A stretch of DNA of 64,000 nucleotides, taken from Scleroderma bovista (taxonomy: Eukaryota; Basidiomycota; Agaricomycetes; Boletales; Sclerodermataceae). The stretch is from contig JAYMGJ010000599.1 of NCBI GenBank assembly GCA_037178675.1, positions 1 through 64,000 of the forward strand. The letters run 5' to 3'. Below are positions 31,215 to 43,442 of this stretch, piece by piece. The stretch's first letter is position 1, and every line of letters begins with the position of its first letter. Below the pieces are notes generated by a model. It saw only the letters and a list, made by a program, of their open reading frames with translations, did no database searches and had not been told where the DNA came from. The translations under genes and the position numbers were made by a program.

Positions 31215-33470
31215 TCATTTGATATAGTTCTTATATAACTTCTGTAGGATGTTGTCGACATCTGACAGACTGGTCTCTTTGCGGGAGACTTGTAGGTACA
31301 TCTCTCCCCTCTCGTTTCCACGATGAATCGTATGCCAATGTTGCGGATTTAAGCTTCTGGAGAAGACCTCCACCATGTCTGATTGTCTGTAAAATGTATG
31401 AGGAATCGTTCACGAATGACACAACGATCCCCGTACTTCTCTAGTAGCTCCTTTGCGTCATAAAAGTGGCCCGTGCTGGATGCAAATCCCGTGCCTCCGA
31501 TGACGTAGTCTTGTACTTTCAATACGTGACTGTCCCGAGGCTGCAGTATCGTTGACACGGATGGTAGTGAAGAGCTCGGAATTCTGTTACAATATTATAC
31601 AATGAAAGACTCGCACATGTGGAAGTACACACCGTTTCGCGTCTTCGGCGATAGTCTCATTGATTTCCTCACAGAGCCGAGAAGCGGGCGGTCCCAGTGC
31701 TTCAACATCACTAGGATCTCCGTTGAGGAGCGCGACAGTGATGCGATTGCCCTACATACAAACCTTTGAGCACGTTGCTGGTTAATGTCATCATACTGAC
31801 TCACCTTTAGGAGAAAAATGGTGTGGCCAACGGTGGCCAAAGGATCGTCATTAGGTGCAATGAATACGGTAGTCGAAGTAAAGTATGTGTTGTATGGCAT
31901 TTCGTTGTCGCCACTCGCCTGGAGAGAGCTGGTCGCTGTCTCTAAAGGTAGCATTTCGCTGTCGCCGTTTGGTTGGTGAGAGTTGGATGCCATCTCTAAA
32001 GGTGGCGACGTCGGGGATGGAGATCTAGACGGTCGAGGTGTGTCCACATCGGGTAGTGAAGGCCCCTGCAGATCCACATCTTCGTGAAAATCTTCCTCAT
32101 TTATAGAGGGAGCTACGCTCTCGTGTACAGTCTCCTCCTTTTCACCTGAACCGAAGGAGTTCGTGGACATTGCATCCTCTAGTGCGCTCCGATCGCACTG
32201 TGATATGGGACCATCTGTGACGGATTTTGGCAGACTACAAGGCTCTGCTGATGTTGAACTTCCAGGATTTGTATCAGGACTACGGTTTAAAGAGAATCCA
32301 CCAGGCCAGCTCCATTTCCGAATGTCCATCGCCACAGAAGGGATTCCAAGAAAACCGTTCGATGTTTGTGTTTCTGCCGTTGGAAGTGTGCCGTTGGTCT
32401 GCGGGTCTGACACGTCCTGCGATGGTGTTGGGTGTGGTTGTGTCGTGCTAGCTTCATTGCAAGTTCGGGAGACGAGTATCATTAATTGGCGGCCCAGTGC
32501 AGTAGGATAATGTTTGTCTCTATATGCGCTCGAAGGAGCGATGTACTCCGGTGTCAATACGATGGCCAACAGACCGTCAGGTAGACTTGAAGAAAAGGTA
32601 TCAATAGCAGGCAATATTGTGCGGTATAAAGGGTGGAGCGGCAAACCTGTATGAAAGTGAGTAAATGCCACCACGCGCGAACGAACGAGCATACCGAGGT
32701 CCTCAACGAGATTCGAACTTCCTTCTAAGTTCCAAGACCATGCCCAGAGAGTGAAAAAACGTTCCAATTGGGATTCCAGGGCACGTTGGCCCAGCGACGA
32801 CAAGATAGAAGTGAATGACCCATGCGATATCTGTGTCCATATGCACTATATCGGCATCAGCTTTCACTAACGAAGAACAAGCAAACCTTGAATGCCTCGT
32901 ATCCACGCAATAAATGTGTACGGATAGCGGAGTCGTGCAAAGAGTTGTCGTGATACTCGGACGGTAACGGTGCATCCTGGCCACTCATTTCCTTGGCCTT
33001 CCCCTTCCCTTTGGACTTCGCCTGCGGAACTTGCTCTGTCCTGGCTAGCTCTATAGCCTGAGAGGAGGTCATACCAATCAGCAGTCTGATACACCACGGG
33101 ACCACCTAACGTACAGCATGCATCCAAAAGTTGGGTTCGGGACTGAGCATGATCATATGTTTGGACTGGGAGTGCACGTTCTGATAGGGGCCTGTTGAAT
33201 GGAAGATCCTGCCCGGGGCTTAGCGCTTAGCTCTGGACACTGACATTTCGTTGTACGCTGTCCTCACTCTGCAAAATGTACGAGAGCTTTCGCAAGTCCA
33301 ATCTGCCTCAGCATCTTATCCCGTGAGACGGCCTGGTGTCGAGAAGTATAGAAAAGAATCTGTGCTTGTTCTTCTGCGTCTTCGTCATCCTCGGAGACCG
33401 TGCTAACAGGAGGGCGAATAGTGGGATTGTAGATTGTGAGATACAGCAGAGCGGGGGGTATTCGGTTCAT
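31215..33470 (-). CDS. CCZ1: Vacuolar fusion protein Ccz1
   Basis: Ccz1 pairs with Mon1 as the exchange factor for the Rab7/Ypt7 GTPase on late endosomes and vacuoles. The start ATG is at 33470: MNRIPPALLYLTIYNPTIRP, the beginning of the first longin domain, then EEQAQILFYTSRHQAVSRDK. Splicing at 33267 continues into VHSQSKHMIMLSPEPNFWMH; a 57-nt intron (33058-33114) removes an in-frame TAG. The next exon has ELARTEQVPQ, and a further exon carries HGSFTSILSSLGQRALESQL. A long Ser/Pro-rich linker follows. The C-terminal exons give NRITVALLNGDPSDVEALGP, LKVQDYVIGG, GHFYDAKELLEKYGD and VFSRSLNPQHWHTIH, ending at a TGA at 31215-31217. All junctions are phase-compatible, so the gene looks intact. 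Confidence 0.85.
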
Positions 33471-33616
33471 ATGTCGAATGCTCGAATGTCATAGGGTCGA
33501 ACTACTGTTGCAAATTTTTCCACGCTCCACAACCTCGAGTCTCGTACTTTGGTCACCGGTACCGCTCTTAACTTGCTACAGGTGGAACAGACCTCAAATC
33601 CCAGCACTCATCCCAT

Positions 33617-34130
33617 TCACGACACGTTTATGACAACGACAAACCTAAGGCGAGTTGTGTCCGACGTCCCTAATTGGTTTACTGCTTTCCAGCTCGCCAG
33701 CTTGATATTTGTCCTCGCACCTGGTATATACCTTTCATCGCTCATAAAAGACCTTGTATGTTCACCACGCCCTTTGCATTTCCAGTAACCTCGGCTGATT
33801 GAGTGTTCGACGGGGGAGCACGGCGCACATGTGGGTACCCGACTCACAATGCGGGCGCGGATATGAGGTACTTGACCTTTTTGCCCTTGGAATCGTAGAT
33901 CTCCGGAAGCTCCGTAGTGTTGCAAACACGCTGTAAGAGTCTCGTTTTATCTACATTCAGTGACGACGAGAATTCTGAAGCGACCAGTGCGATTGAAGTG
34001 CTTTTTGGCTTCTGTAGGCAACCCGTACGGTAGGTTCCAGAATCCTCTCTTTGGCCTCTGGCACCATGGGGTTAAGATAACTTCTTGTTTTCCTGAGTGG
34101 CAAAGCCGACAAAAATGTGGGGATAGACCC
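33617..34130 (-). CDS. Possible small multi-exon gene, unidentified
   Basis: Minus-strand open stretches can be chained: one ending SKGKKVKYLISAPAL abuts a GTGAGT donor (about 33845), and one further on ends KLASWKAVNQLG..VVVINVS. A possible start is MIPGSIPTFLSALPL at about 34130. The chain is my own construction without family support. It lies between CCZ1 and UBP12 on the same strand. Confidence 0.2.
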
Positions 34131-34345
34131 AGGAATCATTCTCGCCTTAATTGGCCTGCTATGCAATCGTCAGACAAATGAGTTTAACGAGTTGAAGGGG
34201 CGGTGGTGGTCAGAGCACAAGGAGAAATAACGGGTCAGTGTAAAAACTTGGTGTACATAGAAACTAAACTAAGGCAAGGCACAAGATATGGCGTCTACTA
34301 AGCAGATTAAACTGACGATTGCGCAGGTAGGTTACATCATTGTCT

Positions 34346-37300
34346 CTATTGTCCAGGTACTATCTCCTCAAAGTCCGCGGTTGGCCCATCTGTTGGCACG
34401 AGGTTCGAAGATGAATCAGAATTGACTGGGGATGCAGAGGAATTATCAGGCCAAAAGCGGCTCAACGAACCCTCTGGGCTGTCGAGCTTCTGGTAATCAT
34501 CGTCGCCCTCTGCCGCCACGGATGAAGTGGGAGTAACACTCCACCTGTGATCTATAACTGAGTAGCCCGAGTCGTTTAATAGAAGCGAGCTATGAATAAT
34601 TGGATCGTTCTGAGCGTCATCGAAACTCGGTAGCACGTCAGCAGTATCTTCGAGCGGGGGAGGTAGAGAAGAGGGTGGTGTCGATTTCCCAGGAGACTGT
34701 GGTGCCGAGCCGACGAGATCGAGGTTCTGGGGCATCACAAAGGCAGGTTCTGCAACATCTTCGGGAGGGGTAGGAAGTTGCTGCTCGGTATGGGTAACTT
34801 CCACCTCTTCCATCGCGGCTTGTCTTGCGTCTTCTATTTTCTGAATCGTTTTACCTCCTAATGGCCGGTCGCTCCGCCGTTTATAGAACAGCAAGTAGGC
34901 ATTGGCATTCTAGACATGAAGTTAGCGGAGACGGCTGGTAAACAGTTGAAACAAACATACCACTGCATTCGCCGCTTCCGTTGGTGTAACGTACGAATCG
35001 TCGAAGTGATACCACTGCTCTACGACGTGGTGGAAAGCATATGCCCGATAGTGGCCCCCACCCAAACCGCCCAAATGCTCATCGACAGCATATAGATCGT
35101 AGATCAACGGCTCATCCAGGTCATGGATCCCCAGCTCTTGGATGTCCACTCCACTCTCGCTCAACCTCTTGCCAGTCGCGCGCTCACCGACCAGATGAGT
35201 CAGGTCAAGTCCCTCAATCGGAAAATCAACAAACGCGTCAATCTTGTCTCTAAGCGTCCGATTATTGCTAAACCGTTTGAGGTGAACAGCGAGGATATCT
35301 GGAACCTTCCAGAGGTCAAATTTCTTCGTCGCTTGCTGGTGCTTCTTGCAGCGTGGGCAATACCACAGATCATCCTCGCCCAGTTTTTCCTCCTTCGTAA
35401 ACTCCTCCAAGCAATCGTGGATAGAAATCCCCTCCGAATTCTTGTTCAGTGACGCCCTCTTTGCCTCTGCATACTCGGGGTGGATGAAAGTATCCCACGT
35501 GTCCCATAACGCATGCTCCCATCGTGAAGTGCCATCGCCGAAAAAGTATGCTTTCATGTTCTCGTCAAATTCGCAATAGATTGCATCCCACTCCTTAAGT
35601 AGCGGTGCGTCTACTTCCACCACGTCGACACGGTTCTCCAAAGACTCTGGGCGCTGGGAGCTATACGAACTGAAACCAGAGCCATAATCTTTCTGGGAAG
35701 CCTGCAGGCGCAGGCCGAAAACATTGGTCTTGATCTCAACGATCTGGGGAACGTGATTGCCTGAATCATCCAGCATCGTATCCTCCTCTGCAGTGGCATC
35801 CTTCTGGTCCGCTATGTCCTCCATGGTGTCGAATTTCTGGGTCGTTATGTCGTTCTCGATTGCCATGTCTTCCACCGAAACAACGTCACCATTCTCCTTG
35901 ATCTCGGTGAGGACATCTATGGGTGGCACAGAGACAGGCACTGTATCAGTAAGTTGAGTCGGTGCCTCCTCCCACACAAACAGGTCTCGTGCGTTATTTG
36001 TCCATCTTTGCAACCGATCAACCACAGCACGGAGAATTCCCTCGAAGGACTGTGCACCCACAGGGTCAATCACAGCGATAAAAGGTTGACCGAATGCCAA
36101 CTGGTTGCGATAACCGTAGGTCGGTCGATAGTGTGAGTCGGCCAAGAGGACAGGAACGATGAATGGGTCGTCATCCTTCTTCTTGTATAGACGACTTTGC
36201 CGGGCATTACATGGCAATTCGAAACAGAGGATCGTGTCGTTTTCCAACATATCCCCACATTGGACGGTATCATCCAGGTTCTTGTAGAAACGGTGCCCAA
36301 AAGTCTCCAACGTGAGGAGCTGCATCATAGCGGTAGGTTAGCACAAATATGGCTGGCATTCGTCAACACCCACATTCTCTGCTGGTACACCAGTCCAGCG
36401 ACCAAGTAAGGAACGCAGATCTTTGAAAGAGGCGTCTCTACTAATCTCCACAGGTATCTGGCAAAGAATGGCCATCAGACAGGCTCGTTGATATACAAGC
36501 AAAAGTCAACCTTGACATGAGGCTTCGAAAGATCCCATGGCACATAGTAAATAGTGTGTGCCCATTTTTTCTCAACAGGGACCGGGAGAGTGAGATACAT
36601 AAAGGGATCGAATGTGATAGAAACCTATGCCACCAGTCAGGGCGACCCACGAGGAATAGTAGGGTCCAAGGAACTTACCTTCTCGCACTCGGGGCACACG
36701 AGCGTGCTCTGATACTGGCCCTGAAAGAGATCCACGATGACGCTATCATTCCGCCGCATATAGCCTTGCCACGACTGCTGTGCCAGCTGAGCGAGCTCCA
36801 AGTCGCCTCCCCCTTCCCAGTCCGGCTTCTCCACATACGGTTTCTTGAGTACACGGTTTAGATCTTCATGCAAGCCATCTAGTAAAAATGCCATGAATTC
36901 TTGAGAATCGTGCTGTTGGTAACCGGAGAATTGGGGGGCAAAGCGTTGCAACTGTAGTTTAAATTCTCGAGGGGAATATGTAGTAGAATCCTTGGCCCAG
37001 ATGCGGTGGAGAAGTGTGCCAAAAACTTCGGCGATGGCACCTTGCATTCCAAGTGGATTGTCTGGGTTGAGTTCGCTCTGATACAGTCCAGCTGCAAGAA
37101 ACAAGATGAAACGCCTGGGTCGGGATATGGTAAGGTGTCACTCACAAAGGAAGTATTCTATCAATCCCTCTGTATGCGCCAGACACTGTAGTGCCGAGTT
37201 CATAAAGCAGGTGTTACCCCTTCATGCACGGTCAAGAACTGAGTTGGATGCAAATTTGACTACGCACATATTACCGAGACCAAGCGTTCCTGGCTCTTGT

Positions 37301-38570
37301 ACAGCCTTCATTTTGGAAAAGCCTTGAGACATGAAAGGAGTGATCTGCGTTTCTTTTGATTTCGCAAAGGAAGAGCTGGACGAAGTAAGAGGCGTCCACT
37401 GTTGTTGCTGTTGTTGTTGAGTAGATCGCGAAGAACTGCCAAGTTTGGTGAAGAAATCGTTATCTTGACTAAACAGCGGTTGAAGGTAGGGAACTAGTTC
37501 ATTTGCGGAGGGCAACTGGTCCGAGATCCACTTGCCCTCCTGTGGAAACTCTACGGCAAAGGAATCGTCAAACGCGATCAAGGAATCCTCTAGTGATTTA
37601 TCGCTGATTTCTAGTAGCTCTGCTCCAGATGACAAGAACTTGTCTGCAGATAACTGGATCCCTTCGTATTCACCTTGGGGCATCTTCCAAACCTTGTAAG
37701 ACTCAGCGCGACTTGCAGACAGTTTAGCGAGTATCTCCCTGCAAAGCGCCTTGACAGTATCTTTTGTAGAAAGCGTCACATATTTCGGTGGGTGGTCCGT
37801 CTCGTCCCTTTTGGTCTCCACAAGGACTAACACTCGAAGGCGGGGAGGATGCAGTTCCAAGCTAGCTTCGCCGAAATGCCCTCTCGCGATCACAGACCGA
37901 GGAAGCGGGTACGTCGCTGCACCGTACCTGTGCCCTTATAGATCAGTGGCACATCAAGATTCTGAACGAGTCCAACATACCAAGCTATGAACGCCTTCCA
38001 AGTGTCTTCCGGCACAAACTCAACATTAACGCCCTCGGTGATGTTTGATATGAGGTTCCCATCATGGTCGACCAGACCCGTGTTGTCCACGGGTCCAATG
38101 TCATTTTCCTCGACGGGGCCGCCACTCTTGTCCATGGTACCCTGACACGCAAACTCCCATCGCCTGTACCACTGACGAGATACGACGAACCACGTCTCCC
38201 CGACATTCATACCTCGGTCGCGTAGCTGCTTGATGTACTCGAACTTCTCCGGCGGAGTCAGGTTCGCTGGTGGAACCTGCTGGACAGGGCCGTACGGCGC
38301 AGAGAGAGCCACCGCACCTCCATCATCCTCTCCTTGGACCAGCATGTACGAATCGATATCTGAATCAGCCACGGGTGCCGTGTGGGGCTTTTCGTCTGCT
38401 GTACTGGTCGGGACCGGTGTGGCAGCCACTGGTCCTTCGGAGGCAGATCTCTTGACGGAGGAAGAGGATGATTGCATTGATTGGGAGCGCTGTCTCTTTC
38501 GACTTGTTGATCCTGTATCCGACTCTTTGTTCTGTGGCGAGGGCGACGCTGCTGGCGATGGAGGGTTCAT
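34346..38570 (-). CDS. UBP12: Ubiquitin carboxyl-terminal hydrolase (UBP12/USP15 type)
   Basis: Cysteine protease that removes ubiquitin from proteins. The start is placed at 38570 ([20 protein letters not shown]), followed by a Ser-rich tail and a DUSP domain ([44 protein letters not shown]). A ubiquitin-like region comes next, with a short Gln run (about 37405). The Cys box is rebuilt by an intron: GTLGLGNM joins [15 protein letters not shown] (active Cys). The [20 protein letters not shown] box and CPECEK zinc site follow, then [20 protein letters not shown] long insertion separates these from [12 protein letters not shown] and the His box [22 protein letters not shown]. The tail is acidic and Pro-rich. 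All catalytic boxes are present. Confidence 0.92.
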
Positions 38571-38663
38571 GACATTTGGTAGATTGAAAGGCGGCCTCCA
38601 AGACGCGTAACGCGGTGCAATGTCACAGTCACGCGTGTCACACCCACTAGTACGTACGAAGCC
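38571..38663. promoter_or_regulatory. 93-bp divergent promoter between UBP12 and DAK genes
   Basis: Only 93 bp separate the proposed start codons at 38570 (minus) and 38664 (plus). There is no TATA box. It contains CpG-rich motifs including ACGCGTAACGCGGT and TCACGCGTGTCACAC. Confidence 0.5.
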
Positions 38664-41044
38664 ATGACGAGTAAGTGAGGCGGTCGAGGAGAGCGAATAC
38701 CTCATGAGCAATGGACAGGCAAACACTTCGCCGCAGGACACTCGCTTGTGACAGACTCACTCCAGGGTCTGTGCGTCGTGAACCCGAACATTGCCCTTGA
38801 CATCCCCAACAAAGGTATATCCTGTTTATCCTGTACTGCAGACCCCTGACTGACCGCGACTGACAAGTCGTCTACCTCACCAACCAAGATCGGTCCAAAG
38901 TGGCCCTCCTGTGTGGCGGAGGATCCGGACACGAACCGTCACATTCGGGATTCGTAGGTAATACAGTGTACATGCTACTAACGTGGAATTATATCATTGA
39001 GCATCATACAGGCCAGGGCATCTTGACCGGTATGCCGTTCTAGTTACGTGTACAGAATAAGGACACATCGTTGCCTTCAGCCGCGGTATGTGGGTCTGTC
39101 TTTGCTTCTCCTAATGCTAGCCAAGTGCGGCGCGCAATCGACCTGATCGAGAACGACAAAGGGTGTGCACTAATCCCCCGTCTTCATGTTCGCGCCTGAT
39201 GTGACCGTTTGTTCGCGGCAGAACACTTATCATCGTGAAGTGCGCTGCACAGTGATTTTTCTGATTCATTCCGATGCTGACGCCGATCACAACTGACAAG
39301 GAACTATACGGGCGACGTCCTGAATTTCGGGTTGGCAAAGGAACAGTACGCCGCGATACATCCCGACAAAGCGGATTCTGTCAAGTTTATCGTGGTCGGC
39401 GACGACGTTGCCGTTGGCAGGACGCAAGGAAAGATTGTCGGACGGAGGTAAAATTGTGTTCTCGCACGAATTGGCATTTACCACCCCTGTCATATCAGAG
39501 GTCTCGCGGGCACATGTCTGGTGTACAAGATCGCAGGTGCACTCGCAGCGCGAGGCAGCTCCCTCAACCAAGTATACGACGTCGCCCAATACGTCTCCTC
39601 CCGCTTGGGCACCATTGGTGTCGGACTGGAACACTGTCATGTCAGCAGCCACACACTACATCCGTGCTCCCTGTTCTCACTTATGCACAACACAGGTCCC
39701 TGGGACATCCATCGAACCAAACAGTAACCTCCGCCCCGATGAAATCGAGATCGGACTCGGGATCCACAACGAGAGCGGAAACCGCCGCATCTCTCCCACC
39801 CCGCCGCTCAACGAACTCATCTCCGAACTCATCAAGATGATGACATCAACAACGGATCCAGAGCGCAGCTTCGTACCCTTTAAGAATGACGGAACGGACC
39901 GAGTCGTACTTCTCATCAATAACCTGGGCGGGCTGAGCGAACTCGAGCTCGGCGTTATTGTCCATGAGACAAAGCGGGCGCTCGATGCGCAGAGTATAAC
40001 TGTCCTGCGCGTGCTAGCGGGAACGTTCATGGTACGTGTTGGTGGTTGAGTGTGCCTACGATATCACACAGCTGACACCAACATGTAGACCAGCCTCAAC
40101 ATGCCAGGATTCTCACTCACCCTTTTACTGCTTCCCGACAGCAACGACGCGAATGCTCCACCTACCGACCTGCTCCTCGGGCTCCTCGACGACCCAACCG
40201 ACACACCGGGGTGGAAATGGTCATCCAGGACAGCGTCCACTCGTACGTCACAGATCCCGCAGACCCTGCAGGAGATGACCACTACCCCGTCGCACGTTAG
40301 CCCGCGAGCGGCCACGCTCAGGGCACCAGACGTGGCGTCCTTCAACGCCTCCATCACACGGGCATGTAACGCGCTTGTCGCTGCCGAGCCGGAAATCACG
40401 AGGATGGATAGCATCGCAGGGGACGGCGACTGTGGACTCACACTTAAGGACGGTGCCGCCGGTGAGCACACCCCTCCCAGCATCCACGCACACACTGACA
40501 ACTCCACACACCCAAAGGTGTGCTTAAGGCCCTCGATGATGGGAGCATAACAGGTGAGGATGTCGTCGGGAGCATGATTGCCATCTCCAGAGTCGCCGAG
40601 GAAGGGATGGGTGGGACAAGCGGTGCCCTCTACTCGCACGTACTACTTCTTTGTTGTTGCACATGTACTCACGTGCCGTCCAGGATCTTTTTCTCGGCAC
40701 TTGCCCAAGGACTCATGCAGACCTCCTCTCTGGAGGCCACATCCACCGACTGGAGCACCGCACTTCGCTCCGCCCTAGACAGGCTGTACACGTACACTCG
40801 TGCCCGACCTCCCTCTCGCACGCTCGTTGATCCCCTTGCCGCCTTTATTGAAGTCTTCCCCTCCGGCCCTGCGCTCGCTGCCAAAGCAGCCAAGGAAGCT
40901 GCGGAAAAGACGAGAGACCTCGAAGCCAAGGCGGGGCGGAGTGCGTATGTCGAGGGTGGAAGATTAAGAGCAGAGAGAATTCCTGATCCTGGTGCATGGG
41001 GTGTCAGGATGGTGGTTGATGCACTTGTGAATGATCAACACTAA
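38664..41044 (+). CDS. DAK1: Dihydroxyacetone kinase (DAK1/DAK2 fusion type)
   Basis: Phosphorylates dihydroxyacetone with ATP; it serves glycerol breakdown and detoxification. The start is a 7-nt exon ATGACGA (38664-38670) spliced at GTAAGT to 38719, giving MTSKHFAAGHSLVTDSLQGL. At least nine further introns follow. Substrate-domain motifs: LLCGGGSGHEPSHSGFVGQG, then VKNYTGDVLNFGLA, HVPGTSIEP and EIEIGLGIHNESG, whose His would bind substrate covalently. Next come NNLGGLSELELGV and FSLTLLLLP. The ATP domain (DakL) has DSIAGDGDCGLTLKDGA with metal-binding Asp residues, then GMGGTSGALYS and DPGAWGVRMVVDALV. The stop is at 41042-41044. One late intron (40636-40683) fits only a GC-AG boundary. 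Confidence 0.92.
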
Positions 41045-41137
41045 AGGGATCTGCATATGCGAAGGGTTGCACAATAGTAGCTATGTGCGGTATGTACGAT
41101 AAAGCGACGACACACCATCGAATCTATACATTCTGGA

Positions 41138-42892
41138 CCTCTGGCGGCAGACTGGAGTGGCCACCAGCGGATGTGACTTCCACGCGTATGTCCATGTATC
41201 CCTTTTCAGACAGCATAGGAGAAGCAACGTAAAGTCCATTTCCAAAGTCGCCAACCTCTCCTGTTTAGGGTTGTGGATGAGATTCGATGTAAAATGGATG
41301 CAATCACCTCCTTCGTCGAGGATCAGAGCAAACCCATCACGACCGTAGGTCTCCTCGAGGTGCTTGGCAATGTGTCCAGCGCCCTGTTTCAAAGTGGATC
41401 AGATACGAGAACGTAGTCTACGAAGCACGTCCTACTTCTCTCCCTGTTGCCTCTTCATCGAACCCAAAAGCGTACCGCTAGAGGACATGTCAATATCTCA
41501 ACAGGCATAGTACTCGCATATATGAGCCCCACCTTCGTTGACCGTGTGTATGTCGCTATACGAGTCAGCTTCTGTGATGAGCGCGAATCGAAATATGTGT
41601 TTCGTTAGATTCCATCGTGTCTGGAACACTGCATTTGAGTGTTACTCAGGATCGATCGATTGCATACTCACCCGTGTTCCCTGTACACGGGATCAGCGCG
41701 GGAGAGTTTTGAAGAAGAAAGGCCTACCTAGCAACAAGGACGGTACCACGATCACCTCTGTCGCATTGTATAGCGTTGAGGTCATCATGGTCGCTTTGAC
41801 AGTCCCATCGAGGATCGAGTATGGTCCATATTCTACAGGCGTCACAGGAGATGGTTCGAGTGCTGAGTCATAGGCGTCAGAGAGGACCAACTCTCCACTG
41901 CTGCGGGTGGAGATCGTCCTTCCGAAGGCCCTCATCGTCAAGTCGTGGAGAGCCGCGACGGGGGAAAGAACGCCGATAATATGTTGCTGCAATTCTACAA
42001 CAGAACTGTCGACGGTGTCAGCCATGTGATACCTTGCATGGAGACATCCGACCTGTGCTCTGCAATACGGTGGTTTACAATGGCGGATGCTCGTTCTGGG
42101 AGGGCGTTTACTTTGACACCACCCTCAATGACATCAACAGCTTGTGTGGTTGTCATCATGGCCTTCATCGGATGGTGCGGGCAGGTGAGAAGCCATGCTT
42201 GAGAAGGGTTTCGACCGTGACGAGCCTCTCGATCAGTTCTGCCTTATCATCACAAGCTCCTCGTCCCCATATCCATGTGCCTATCCATGTGTTTAAACAT
42301 GTACTGTACCAGTAAAGAGCGGTGATCGTACCATCATAATGACCCGAATATGGAGGGTATTTCCACTGTGAGATCGTGGAGGGATCAACGGGTACAACGT
42401 CTGGAGGGAATATCAAAATGGCATTCACGTCTGTCGCACCCTGCCAGTGGTAGACTAGGCCGTACGTGTTTACTTTTGTCACCTCCAACTTGGCATATCT
42501 AATGGCAAGAGATAAAAAGGGTCTTTTTGCAAGAAAAGAGGCGCATACGCTCGGGGAAACATGCGTTCCAAGTACTCGTGGAAGTCGGCAAAGGTATTCC
42601 ACACAGGGTCCTCACCCACAGGCCCACTGCCGTCGAACGACTCTGTTCTAGAGACACGTCAGACCGAACACAATATACGAACCATCCTCCTCACGGGATG
42701 CGAACTGCCCCCGAGAGAACCTCGTATGTGCGAAGCTTGAAGTGCTCGGATGCATATGTATTCTCCAGCTCTGCGTCGAGTCGCGCATGGCTCTTGTGGA
42801 TGCAGCGCGTCCCACTGCGGGCACGGCGACGTCGTGGGCTGGTGACCCAACTTGAGAAAGCTGAGCGCCAACTGGAGGACGGACAAGAGCAT
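41138..42892 (-). pseudogene. Scrambled, broken copy of the M20 carboxypeptidase gene
   Basis: Matches the intact gene at 45016-47187 in three blocks whose order is changed: about 41138-41475 equals 46066-46405, about 41520-42168 equals 45137-45804, and 42170 onward equals 46411 onward. The first two blocks are swapped relative to the intact gene and about 260 bp between them is missing. The N-terminal exon has an extra base near 42795 that shifts the frame after CPQWDALHPQ. The segment holding the AHQD metal-binding motif is deleted (GATDVNAILIFPPDVVPV instead), and the final exon pair is missing. It cannot make an active enzyme. Confidence 0.85.
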
Positions 42893-43442
42893 AACCTAGT
42901 GTTGATTAGTGACTAAGCAGCCGACATCTCGGATGAGGACCTTCCCAGTGAGCACCATGACCGACTTCGAATGTGGCATATAGTCGCATCACCGCAGAGT
43001 GCACGGACCAAGCGCGCACACTGCAGTGATCTCTCCTTGTGCCAGGGCGATACCCCGTGCGATGTGAACTGGGACGAAATTGTGAGTGCAATAATCTACG
43101 AGACGGAGACTCGTGCCATGCGTGACAGGGAGTTGCAGTGCTGCCAAGATGACCACGCATACGACCTGAACAGTGTCGTGGTCCGACTCTGGGCCAACTC
43201 GTCCTCGGATATGCTGTGACCCTGCTATACAGTCATCCCACTCCAGATCTCTCTGCAATGTTTGGTGGCTCCTTCGAGCGTATCGATAATTCACTTTAAA
43301 CTCCTTCGCCTCTCCTCTGTGTCACAGCATACGGTATCCATATGTACGGCATCAGTTCAGACACATGTCTGCACATATACTATGAGCCATTTGTGGCCTC
43401 GTATTCGCTTCCCGATCAGAACTCGTCGATCATGTCAATCTA

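Noticed and set aside
33106..33114. An in-frame TAG in CCZ1 suggesting a pseudogene
   Set aside because: A 57-nt GT-AG intron (33058-33114) removes it and joins PNFWMH to ELARTE in the right phase.
37222..37300. UBP12 reading frame appears to end just before the catalytic Cys
   Set aside because: An intron with a GTGCGT donor and a GAAG acceptor joins GLGNM to GNTCFMNS, restoring the Cys box.
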